Shown here piece by piece: positions 1 through 6,357 of a stretch of DNA of 14,358 nt. Both the position numbers and the translations under genes were made by a program. The notes under the pieces are model-generated. The model searched no databases. It saw only the letters and a program-made list of their open reading frames with translations, and was not told the DNA's origin. How positions within the stretch are numbered: the first letter of the stretch is position 1; every line of letters begins with the position of its first letter. This DNA is from Lachnospiraceae bacterium UBA7729 (lineage in GTDB: Bacteria > Bacillota > Clostridia > Lachnospirales > Lachnospiraceae): the NCBI GenBank assembly GCA_002482005.1, contig DLFD01000014.1, positions 1 to 14,358 of the forward strand. The letters are read 5' to 3'.

Positions 1-44
1 CTCTTAATCGACCCCAACATCATATAAATACAGTATATAAAAAG

Positions 45-76
45 AGAGCAGGAATCCAATTTCTGATTCCTGCTCT
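45..76 (-). terminator. Rho-independent terminator of the sugar ABC/ADH/cupin operon
   Basis: There is a perfect 12-bp inverted repeat, AGAGCAGGAATC at 45-56 and GATTCCTGCTCT at 65-76, with an 8-nt loop. On the minus strand the hairpin is followed by CTTTTTATATA (44 downward), a proper U-tract. It lies 83 nt past the cupin stop codon and closes the five-gene minus-strand operon. On the plus strand the trailing sequence is only TTACTTACC, so termination is mainly for minus-strand transcripts. Confidence 0.9.
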
Positions 77-159
77 TTACTTACCTATTTTGTTATATAT
101 TAAAAATATAAATTCAGAATCCGTTTTCAGTCTCCGGCAAGTCTTCGGATAACCTCATA

Positions 160-555
160 TCATTCTTTCGGTTCCGCCCGCCTTCCGTCTTCCTCAACAA
201 AGTGGATCTCTTTCGGCGCCCCTGACAGGAAGAGGAACGTGCAGTCCTCCTCATCCGTGGCTCCATGCCTGGTAACCATTCCCTTCGGGAACCATACCAG
301 TGTTCCCGGTCCGTAGACACCGCTCTCCGTCCTGAGCTTTCCCTTCAGCACGAAGATCCCATGCCCCATGTCATGATAATGCCAGGTCTTATAGTATCCT
401 TTCGGATACCTTGTCACGCAGAACCCCAGATCTTCATCAACCGGAAGCTGCTTATCCCAGAATGTCCCCGGCGTATACGGATCATGAGTTGCCGTCCACT
501 CCATCTCATCCAGTTTGTAGACGATCTCCTTCTTCTCATCCTGTTTTATTACCAT
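160..555 (-). CDS. Small single-domain cupin protein
   Basis: A 131-aa soluble protein with a single cupin beta-barrel and no signal peptide, so cytoplasmic. Motif 1 is seen at residues 59-72: H59 and H61 form HxH, followed by H65 and a glycine at 72. Motif 2 is at 90-97, P-K-G then H97. Typical cupins have Glu where H65 or G66 sits here, so the metal set may be all-histidine (H59, H61, H65, H97). Small cupins of this size include sugar isomerases and lyase-accessory proteins as well as ligand sensors, so the exact role is open. It is the last gene of the operon, 19 nt after the alcohol dehydrogenase. ATG 553-555 is preceded by a strong site, GGAGGTGAG, 8 nt upstream. Context suggests it acts on a small sugar or aldehyde linked to the dehydrogenase reaction (inference). 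Confidence 0.88.
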   Translation of the reverse strand: MVIKQDEKKEIVYKLDEMEWTATHDPYTPGTFWDKQLPVDEDLGFCVTRYPKGYYKTWHYHDMGHGIFVLKGKLRTESGVYGPGTLVWFPKGMVTRHGATDEEDCTFLFLSGAPKEIHFVEEDGRRAEPKE

Positions 556-574
556 ACTTCTCTCACCTCCGGTT

Positions 575-1762
575 TTACTTCATGGCCTCCAGAAGTACCA
601 GGATATCTTCCTTCGTGAATCTGTGGAAATTGCCGGCGATCTTCTTCCCGCCGTCCGTCATGCGGTCAGCGATGTATTCGAACTTCCCGGTCCCGATATT
701 CGCAGCCGAAAGGGTCGTCGGAAGTCCCGCCTTGAGAGCCGCCGTCCTCAGATTCCCGGCGGCTTTGCTGATCGTCTTCTCCGGGTGAAGGTAATCCGGG
801 CTTAGACCCCAGACCCTCTCCGCGTACTGGAGAAGCTTCGGCTGGCACTGTTTGTCCTTCGCACAGAATTCCATCCAGTGCGGAAATGTGATAGCCAGTC
901 CTGCTCCATGCGCGATGTCGTAGAGTCCGCTGATCTCGTGCTCCAGGCCATGGTTGAACCAATCCTGTTCTTTGCCAGACCCGATCATGTCATTCTGAGC
1001 CCATGTCCCGCAGAGCATGATCTCCGACCTTGCCCCATAATTCTCCGGTTCTTTCAGAACGATCTCAAAATTGTCGATGACAGTCTTCAGGATCGCCTCC
1101 GCCATGCGGTCTTCCATCTCCGTATCTTCCGTATGGGAGAAATACCGTTCCATCACATGGCTCATAATATCGATGCATCCGCACCCGGTCTGGTAGACCG
1201 GAAGCGTGTAGGTCAGTTCCGGGTCCATGATGGAGAAGACCGGCCGCATGCCAGGAGCTCCGAAGCCTGATTTGATCTTCAGTTCCTCATCGGAGATCAT
1301 GCAGCTGTCACTCTCCTCGCTTCCAGCCGCCGGAAGCGTCAGGATATCGCCGACCGGAAGGTGCTGCATATCACCCTGAAGCTCTACCTTATGGCTGATC
1401 AGGTCCCAGATGTCACCCTGATAGAAGACGCCATAGGAAGCTGCCTTGCAGGTATCGATCACGGATCCGCCGCCGACTGCAAGAAGGAAATCGACCTTTT
1501 TCTCCCTGCAGATCTCAATCGCTTTCCTGACCAGGGAAACTCTTGGATTCGGAACGACACCCGGAAGTTCCGTGAACGCGATCCCTGCATCCTTCAGAGA
1601 ACGCACGACTTTGTCATACAGACCGGTCCTCCTGATAGAATGGCCGCCATAGACAAAGAGGACATTGGATGCCCCCTGCCTCTTCAGTTCCTCGCCAACC
1701 ACATGTTCCTGCCCTTTTCCGAAGATCATCTTCGTACTGCACTGAAATATAAAATTATTCAT
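575..1762 (-). CDS. Iron-containing alcohol dehydrogenase (YqhD/BdhA-like)
   Basis: A 395-aa group III (Fe-ADH) oxidoreductase, cytoplasmic. The nucleotide loop GGGS is at residues 97-100. The family's metal ligands are all present: D198 and H202 (ID..SH), H275 (LEHE) and H285 (IAHG). The C-terminal helical half is full length. At the position where NAD-preferring family members such as FucO carry Asp, this protein has GGHS (39-42), like the GGGS of YqhD, which suggests NADP(H) preference (inference). The family interconverts aldehydes and primary alcohols such as butanol, propanediol or lactaldehyde; the substrate here cannot be read from sequence. It starts 39 nt after the MalG-type permease, with a modest site GGAAAGG before ATG 1762, and is followed by the cupin gene. 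Its place in a sugar transport operon suggests it reduces or oxidises a product of the imported sugar. Confidence 0.92.
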   Translation of the reverse strand: MNNFIFQCSTKMIFGKGQEHVVGEELKRQGASNVLFVYGGHSIRRTGLYDKVVRSLKDAGIAFTELPGVVPNPRVSLVRKAIEICREKKVDFLLAVGGGSVIDTCKAASYGVFYQGDIWDLISHKVELQGDMQHLPVGDILTLPAAGSEESDSCMISDEELKIKSGFGAPGMRPVFSIMDPELTYTLPVYQTGCGCIDIMSHVMERYFSHTEDTEMEDRMAEAILKTVIDNFEIVLKEPENYGARSEIMLCGTWAQNDMIGSGKEQDWFNHGLEHEISGLYDIAHGAGLAITFPHWMEFCAKDKQCQPKLLQYAERVWGLSPDYLHPEKTISKAAGNLRTAALKAGLPTTLSAANIGTGKFEYIADRMTDGGKKIAGNFHRFTKEDILVLLEAMK

Positions 1763-1801
1763 TCTGTCTGCCTTTCCGAGTCTGTTTCTTATGTCTGAAG
1801 A

Positions 1802-2644
1802 TCAGCCCTTTACACCGGAAGATACCGCACTTGATACGAAATATTTCTGGAAGAAGGTATAGAGCACCAGAAGCGGAAGAATCGTAACCACGGCTCCTGC
1901 CAGCTGGGCTCCATAATGAAGCGTTCCATGCTCTCCCACAAACAGCGCCAGCCCTGCGGACAGAGTCCTCATCTTGCTGTCACTCGTCATCATCAGAGGA
2001 TACAGAAGATCGTTCCAGTTGTTCATCAGGTGGAAGATCGCAAGTGTGAGCATACCTGGCCTGACCAGCGGCATCATGATCCGGAAGAAGATCCCCATCT
2101 CACTGCAGCCGTCCACTCTGGCTGCTTCCTCCAGCTCTTTCGGAAGCTCCGCAAAATAAGACCGCATCATAAAGATCCCGAAAGCCGAGGTGATCTTCGG
2201 CAGGATCAGCCCTGCGTAAGTATCAAGCAGTCCCAGATATCTGACCTCAAGGAACATCGGGATCATAACGACCTGGAACGGTACCATCATGGTCAGAAGG
2301 ACCAGGATAAAGATCAGGTTCTTATGCCTGAACCTCAGTCTTGCGAATGCGTATCCGGCCATCGAGTCGAACAGCACTGCTCCGACCGTGGTCACACCTG
2401 CAAAGATCACGGTGTTCTTCAGATACTGGAGCATAGGGATCTCCGTGAAGACCCTCTTATAACTCTTGAACGTATATTTTGAGCCGAAGAAGGTCGGAGG
2501 AAATCTCAGGATCTCTTTCTCCAGCTTGATGGACCCCATGAACATCCAGGCGATCGGGTAGATCACGATGATGATCAGGAAGACCAGCAGCACGTATTTC
2601 AAGGCCTGGGCCACATACCACCCGGCTTCATGTTTTCTTCTCAT
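1802..2644 (-). CDS. Carbohydrate ABC transporter permease, MalG type (CUT1)
   Basis: A 280-aa inner-membrane permease with about six membrane segments: one near residues 18-38, then a block between 75 and 270. The EAA loop that contacts the ATPase is clear at 173-192, EAARVDG followed by FFRIMMP. The C-terminus (QKYFVSS..SGVKG) is typical of MalG-like proteins. It would pair with the upstream MalF-type subunit and the 3726-5012 binding protein to import an oligosaccharide or galactoside. A strong ribosome site, AGGAGGGCAGTC, precedes ATG 2644 and overlaps the TAG stop of the previous gene, a sign of translational coupling. No ATPase gene is linked; CUT1 systems in Bacillota often share one MsmX-type ATPase. 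Confidence 0.95.
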   Translation of the reverse strand: MRRKHEAGWYVAQALKYVLLVFLIIIVIYPIAWMFMGSIKLEKEILRFPPTFFGSKYTFKSYKRVFTEIPMLQYLKNTVIFAGVTTVGAVLFDSMAGYAFARLRFRHKNLIFILVLLTMMVPFQVVMIPMFLEVRYLGLLDTYAGLILPKITSAFGIFMMRSYFAELPKELEEAARVDGCSEMGIFFRIMMPLVRPGMLTLAIFHLMNNWNDLLYPLMMTSDSKMRTLSAGLALFVGEHGTLHYGAQLAGAVVTILPLLVLYTFFQKYFVSSAVSSGVKG

Positions 2645-2654
2645 GACTGCCCTC

Positions 2655-3548
2655 CTACCTTTCTTCCGGACGGAATATTCTTAAGTAAACAGGTACCGAA
2701 AGGATCAGGATCACGATCAGAAGCAGGACAGACATGGCGCAGGCATAACCCAGATCATATGGCTGGCTGAAGCCCGTCTTGTAGATGTAGTAGACCAGTG
2801 TCTCCGTCTTCCTCTGAGGTCCGCCTCCCGTTGTCACATATACCTGGTCGAACACCTGCAGGGAACCGATCAGGTTCGTGATGATGCAGAATCCGAGACT
2901 CTGCATCAGCTGAGGGATCGTGATATAGAAGAACTCATCGACTTTATTCGCTCCATCCATCCTTGCGGCTTCATAGTAGTCCTGGGAGATCCCCTGGATC
3001 CCGACGATCAGGATCGACATCGTGTACCCGAAGTTTTTCCAGACCGTCATGATGATGACAGTCGGCATGGCCCATTGCGCTTCACGGAAGAAGCTGATGT
3101 CCCTGACTCCGAAGAATTTCGACAGCAGGTAAGGGACCATTCCGATATTGCCGTCAAGCAGAAGGCTGAAGACAACACCAATGGCGCTCATCGCGCAGAC
3201 TACAGGGATGAAGAACACACTCCGGCAGAGCTTGTTGAAGAAGGAATTATGAGACAGCAGGTTTGCGATGAGGAGGCCGGCCAGAATCTGCAGCGGCATC
3301 TCGATCAGGGCAAACACAAGCGTATTCTTGATCGCGTTCAGAAATCTTCCGTCCTTGAAAGCATTGATGAAATTGGTCAGGCCGGCAGGATGGACGTCGG
3401 AGAAGAAGATGTCCATATGCATGAAAGCGATCACAGCCGAGCTGATCAGCGGTATGAAAGCGAATACAAATAGTATGACCAGAGACGGCATCAGAAAAAC
3501 ATAAGCTACCTTGTCCTGCCTGAACCAGAAATCCTTGAATTTTTTCAT
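2655..3548 (-). CDS. Carbohydrate ABC transporter permease, MalF/UgpA type (CUT1)
   Basis: A 297-aa membrane protein with about six segments (first at residues 15-40, last at 270-290). It has the EAA loop at 193-212 (EAARMDG then FYITIP) and the TGGGP motif at 240-244 found in MalF/UgpA-like subunits. It lacks the long extra N-terminal segments of enterobacterial MalF, as is usual in Bacillota. It forms the heteromeric channel with the 1802-2644 permease, from which it is separated by only 10 nt. It lies 177 nt after the binding protein, and that gap holds a large hairpin. The site before ATG 3548 (GCGGGAATACT) is weak compared with its neighbours, so this gene may be translated less than the binding protein. 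Confidence 0.95.
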   Translation of the reverse strand: MKKFKDFWFRQDKVAYVFLMPSLVILFVFAFIPLISSAVIAFMHMDIFFSDVHPAGLTNFINAFKDGRFLNAIKNTLVFALIEMPLQILAGLLIANLLSHNSFFNKLCRSVFFIPVVCAMSAIGVVFSLLLDGNIGMVPYLLSKFFGVRDISFFREAQWAMPTVIIMTVWKNFGYTMSILIVGIQGISQDYYEAARMDGANKVDEFFYITIPQLMQSLGFCIITNLIGSLQVFDQVYVTTGGGPQRKTETLVYYIYKTGFSQPYDLGYACAMSVLLLIVILILSVPVYLRIFRPEER

Positions 3549-3618
3549 AGTATTCCCGCTTATCTGATAAAGGGCCAGACATCTTCCTGACCCGGTGACG
3601 TCATGTATCCAAATAAGA

Positions 3619-3666
3619 AAAGAGGGATTTTAAGGGATCTTTTCCATCCGCTTAAAACCCCTCTTT
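3619..3666 (-). promoter_or_regulatory. Large intercistronic hairpin between binding protein and permeases
   Basis: AAAGAGGGATTTTAAG (3619-3634) pairs with CTTAAAACCCCTCTTT (3651-3666) at 15 of 16 positions (one A/C mismatch at 3627/3658). The 16-nt loop can extend the stem with GGAT/ATCC (3635-3638 with 3646-3649). On the minus strand it starts 60 nt after the binding protein stop. The following sequence, TTTCTTATTTGG, is only partly U-rich, so this looks like a leaky terminator or an mRNA-stabilising hairpin rather than a full stop. Such structures downstream of solute-binding protein genes raise binding protein output over permease; that role here is inferred. Confidence 0.75.
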
Positions 3667-3725
3667 CGTTCTCAGTCTGGAGTCTTCCCTATGATACCGA
3701 AAGGCTCCGGGAGGTTAGATTGAGA

Positions 3726-5012
3726 TTACTTTGCAAGCAGAGCCTCGAGAGCTGCCTGAGCATCGTCCATAGCCTTCTGTGCATCTCCGCCGCCGATAAC
3801 AGTCTCGACCATCGGGAAGAGGACATCGCTGTTGATAGCAGCGGTGACGTCGCAGCCCTGTCCGAAGACAACGCCATAGTCGCTGATCTTGCTGAATGTG
3901 CTGATGAGCTCGTCAGCCTGGATGTCAGCGTCTTCCGCAACAGACTTCTGATAAGGCGGGAAGCCGTTTCTCAGAGACCATTCCTTGGAGTTGTCCTTGT
4001 CATTCCAGAAGCTGATGAACTTGTAAGCAGCTGCCTTCTGCTCTTCGGAGATGCCAGCCGGCATAGCGAATGCAGTGATCTCGGTGATGCCAGCTCTGCA
4101 TGCAGTACCCTGCGGAATAGGAGCCACACCGAAGTTGATCTCATTCTCCTTAAGTCCGTTGACCATCCACGGTCCGTTGACGACCATGCCGAGCTGATCT
4201 GCGCTCATCAGGTTATCAAGGTCTGCGCCGGTATTTCCGATCGGGGTGTCGCCATTGTCAGCGATCTTCTTGATGAGGTCAAGAGTCTGCTTGGTAGCAT
4301 CGGAGGAAAGAGTTCCGGTCTTGCCATCTTCGGAGAGGACTGCCCCGCCGTTGGAGATGATCATGGAGTTCATCCACGGTACCCCGCCGGATACGCAGAG
4401 GCCTGCGCCGTAAACCTTCTTGTCAGGATCCGTGATCTTGGCTGCGGTATCTGCGAACTCTTCCCAGGTATCCGGAACTTCCGTGATACCTGCTGCATCG
4501 AAGAGATCTTTGTTGTAATACAGATACTGAGTGTACCACTCCATCGGGAATGCCCACTGATGTCCGTCAAGCTGAAGTCCTGTCAGGGAAGCTTCCATGA
4601 AGTCGTCCTTGTCTGCGCCGGTCACATCAAAGTAGTCATCAAAGGACTCTACGCTTCCGCTGCCTGCATAGTTCGCGACGTCCATATCGTGGATGGAGAA
4701 CAGTGCCGGAGCCGTTCCTGCGGTAAGAGCCGGGGCAAGCTTCTCGGTAAGGGTATCGCCTGGCATGATGTCCATCTCAACGGTGATCCCATCTTCGTTG
4801 GTCTCATTGAAGCGGTCTACAAATTCTCTGAGGACATCTCCGTCGGACCCTGTGAAGGAATTCCAGAACTGGATGGTGACTCCCTTTGCCTTGGACAGGT
4901 CAAGCGCGCCTTCTGCCTCCGTCGATTCTGCGAATGCGCTTCCTGCTCCCATGCTGGTCATCGTCGCTGCAGCGACCAGAAGTGCTGTAAGTTTTGTGAT
5001 ACGTCTCTTCAT
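3726..5012 (-). CDS. Sugar ABC transporter extracellular solute-binding protein (family 1), non-lipoprotein
   Basis: A 428-aa secreted binding protein of the MalE-like group, the substrate-capturing part of the ABC transporter encoded just downstream. Residues 1-28 form a signal peptide: MKRR, a hydrophobic core, and an AFA site giving cleavage before E29. There is no lipobox cysteine, unusual for a Gram-positive transporter. Mature features typical of the family are IQFWNSFTG (47-55), the YYNKDLFDAAGI stretch (165-176) followed by PDTWEEF, and NGGAVL (221-226). An upstream in-frame extension to 5243 is possible, but ATG 5012 has a strong AAGGAGG site 5 nt away and begins a proper signal peptide, which decides the start. 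It is the first gene of the operon and has its own promoter. The ligand is unknown; linked GH42 points to a galactoside. Confidence 0.94.
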   Translation of the reverse strand: MKRRITKLTALLVAAATMTSMGAGSAFAESTEAEGALDLSKAKGVTIQFWNSFTGSDGDVLREFVDRFNETNEDGITVEMDIMPGDTLTEKLAPALTAGTAPALFSIHDMDVANYAGSGSVESFDDYFDVTGADKDDFMEASLTGLQLDGHQWAFPMEWYTQYLYYNKDLFDAAGITEVPDTWEEFADTAAKITDPDKKVYGAGLCVSGGVPWMNSMIISNGGAVLSEDGKTGTLSSDATKQTLDLIKKIADNGDTPIGNTGADLDNLMSADQLGMVVNGPWMVNGLKENEINFGVAPIPQGTACRAGITEITAFAMPAGISEEQKAAAYKFISFWNDKDNSKEWSLRNGFPPYQKSVAEDADIQADELISTFSKISDYGVVFGQGCDVTAAINSDVLFPMVETVIGGGDAQKAMDDAQAALEALLAK

Positions 5013-5075
5013 GTTTTTCCTCCTTGCTCTGTTTTCTGAGCTCACAAAAGTTACATAAAACACACTATGCAATTG

Positions 5076-5093
5076 TGCGGTCACGTGACCGCA
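5076..5093. promoter_or_regulatory. Perfect 18-bp palindrome, candidate LacI-family operator
   Basis: TGCGGTCACGTGACCGCA is identical to its reverse complement. It has the even length and central CG step characteristic of LacI/GalR-family operators. The linked regulator is encoded 247 bp away. It lies about 48-65 nt downstream of the predicted transcription start, so a bound repressor would act as a roadblock, or would control a second promoter not recognised here. The match to this particular regulator is inference. Confidence 0.7.
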
Positions 5094-5107
5094 AATGCTC
5101 GAAAGAA

Positions 5108-5129
5108 AAGTTCCGTCTCTCCGGAACTT
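5108..5129 (-). promoter_or_regulatory. Terminator-like hairpin in the operon leader
   Basis: AAGTTCCG (5108-5115) and CGGAACTT (5122-5129) form an 8-bp perfect stem with a 6-nt loop. On the minus strand it is followed by TTCTTTC, giving TTTTCTTTC with the stem end. It would lie at about +12 to +33 of the transcript, where it could act as an attenuator. As double-stranded DNA it is also a 22-bp interrupted palindrome and could instead be a second operator. Confidence 0.55.
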
Positions 5130-5146
5130 GTTTGAATTACAATTTG

Positions 5147-5174
5147 ATTTTAGTCCATATCGTGATTTTGTCAA
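5147..5174 (-). promoter_or_regulatory. Sigma-A type promoter of the ABC transporter operon
   Basis: On the minus strand a perfect -35 box TTGACA (5174-5169) is followed after 16 nt by TAAAAT (5152-5147), a 5/6 match to the -10 consensus. The predicted start is near 5140, giving a leader of about 128 nt before the binding protein ATG. It lies downstream of the lacI terminator, so the transporter operon is transcribed separately from its regulator. Confidence 0.75.
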
Positions 5175-5240
5175 CATCTTTCCGGGCAAAATGTGGATTC
5201 CCTTGAAAGATTCGTCAGTTTTCACGCTGAAACCGTTTAA

Positions 5241-5265
5241 CATATATGCACAATTGCTATATATG
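5241..5265. repeat. AT-rich inverted repeat upstream of the operon promoter
   Basis: CATATATGCA and TGCTATATATG can pair as a 10-bp stem, with a 4-nt loop (CAAT) and one bulged T at 5258. It is centred about 80 bp upstream of the -35 box and is not followed by a U-tract on either strand. It may be a binding site for another regulator, or a chance feature of AT-rich DNA. Confidence 0.35.
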
Positions 5266-5324
5266 CAGTCTGTTCATCCTTATCTTACCGTATACTCTTC
5301 TGGCCGGCTTCGCGTCGCCGTACC

Positions 5325-5354
5325 AAAAAGGCGAGCGCTTCACAGCGTCTCCCC
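5325..5354 (-). terminator. Rho-independent terminator of lacI, overlapping its stop codon
   Basis: On the minus strand, GGGGAG, a bulged A, CGCT, loop GTGA, then AGCGCTCGCC form a GC-rich stem with one G/G mismatch and one bulge, followed by TTTTTGG (5329 downward). The lacI stop codon TGA is in the loop. It should insulate the ABC operon from readthrough of the regulator gene. Confidence 0.75.
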
Positions 5355-6323
5355 TTCCATGATGTTGAAATCGATCACTACTTTCTTTTCGTATTCACTG
5401 CCGCTGATCTGACTCATCACGATCTGTTCCGCATATTTTCCCATCAGGTTGGTATGGTTGTCGACCGAGGTGATCCTGGGTCCCCAGTTGTCATACTTCT
5501 GGGAAGCATCGACACCCATCAGTCCATAGTCTCTTCCATAGAGATAGCCAGCTGACAGAAGTGCACTGCCGACCGCCTTGGCGTCAAAGTCAGCAGAACA
5601 GAAGAATGCCATCTTTTTACTGCATCTCCGGAAGATCTCCACACAAGGTCTGGCGTAGGAGAGATCCGTAACGATGGAAGCTGTAATGCCGGCTTCTCCT
5701 ATCGCCTTCTGTATTCCTTTCCATCTGAGACTGTGGGCTCCGCTGACCCGCCCTTCCAGGTCGAAATAGGACGGAACAACAAATACAATATGCTGGTAGC
5801 CTTTGCTGATGATATATCCTGCAGCCTCATATCCCAGCTTATACTCATCGACACCGACACATGGCCTGCCGCTGATCTCGGAAAAGCCAAGAACACAGTA
5901 CGGAACAGAGATCTTATCCAGTCTCTCCGCCAGCATCTTTCCTTTGCTCACCGGGTTCAGAATGATCCCGTCCACTTTATGGCCGAGCATTGTCCTGAGG
6001 ACTTCCTGCTCAGTGGATGTCCGGTTCTGATGGATACCGATATTGATGATATAGCTGTCCTGCTCTGCCTCCTGCAGGATCGCATCAAGAATGCTGGTAT
6101 AGAAACGGTTGTCCAGGTCCTCCACAACAACGCCCAAAGTCCTGCTTTTTCCGTTCGCCATACTTCTTGCATTCAGATCCGGCTGATAGTCCAGTTCTTT
6201 TGCTTTCTCAAGTATCTTCTTTTTTGTTTCCGGATTGATCCTGCCGTTGCCGCTCAGCGCCCTGTTGATCGTCGATCTTGATACCCCGCATATTCTTGCC
6301 AGGTCCTTCGTTGTGATAGCCAT
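5340..6323 (-). CDS. LacI/GalR-family transcriptional regulator
   Basis: A 327-aa cytoplasmic repressor-type protein. The N-terminal helix-turn-helix (residues 4-23, TTKDLARICGVSRSTINRAL) is followed by the hinge helix PDLNARSMANGKSRTLGVV at 48-66 and a periplasmic-binding-protein-like effector domain to the C-terminus. The hinge carries Met (M55) where most family members have the DNA-intercalating Leu. Length is normal (typically 320-345). It lies between the divergent GH42 gene and the ABC operon, so it most likely regulates both in response to the imported sugar. Start ATG 6323 has only a weak purine stretch (GAGAGAAAGCGG) upstream, and the gene begins 34 nt after the 104-aa gene, with which it is probably cotranscribed. 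It ends in its own terminator. Confidence 0.95.
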   Translation of the reverse strand: MAITTKDLARICGVSRSTINRALSGNGRINPETKKKILEKAKELDYQPDLNARSMANGKSRTLGVVVEDLDNRFYTSILDAILQEAEQDSYIINIGIHQNRTSTEQEVLRTMLGHKVDGIILNPVSKGKMLAERLDKISVPYCVLGFSEISGRPCVGVDEYKLGYEAAGYIISKGYQHIVFVVPSYFDLEGRVSGAHSLRWKGIQKAIGEAGITASIVTDLSYARPCVEIFRRCSKKMAFFCSADFDAKAVGSALLSAGYLYGRDYGLMGVDASQKYDNWGPRITSVDNHTNLMGKYAEQIVMSQISGSEYEKKVVIDFNIMEGETL

Positions 6324-6357
6324 ATCGTCAAACCGCTTTCTCTCTTATTCAGATCCC

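Larger units (their letters stand above)
5013..5339. promoter_or_regulatory. 327-bp control region between lacI and the ABC operon
   Basis: This is the longest gap without a gene. Reading on the minus strand it holds, in order: the tail of the lacI terminator (5339-5325), an AT-rich bulged inverted repeat (5265-5241), a promoter (5174-5147), a terminator-like hairpin (5129-5108), an 18-bp perfect palindrome (5093-5076) and the binding protein ribosome site just before ATG 5012. No convincing small gene was seen in it. The layering of elements suggests control at both initiation and early elongation (inference). Confidence 0.7.

Noticed and set aside
114..320. Small minus-strand frame overlapping the cupin gene and extending past its stop
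   Set aside because: It is a shifted frame of the cupin gene rich in Arg/Ser, without its own ribosome site. The short tail after the cupin stop is only 14 codons.
3603..5039. A 478-codon open frame on the plus strand opposite the binding protein
   Set aside because: Cys/Ser/Val-rich antisense translation with no motif. The minus strand encodes a clear family 1 binding protein with signal peptide and ribosome site.
5013..5243. N-terminal extension of the binding protein by 77 codons
   Set aside because: It would place a signal peptide internally, and the extended stretch covers the promoter, leader hairpin and palindrome. ATG 5012 has a strong ribosome site.
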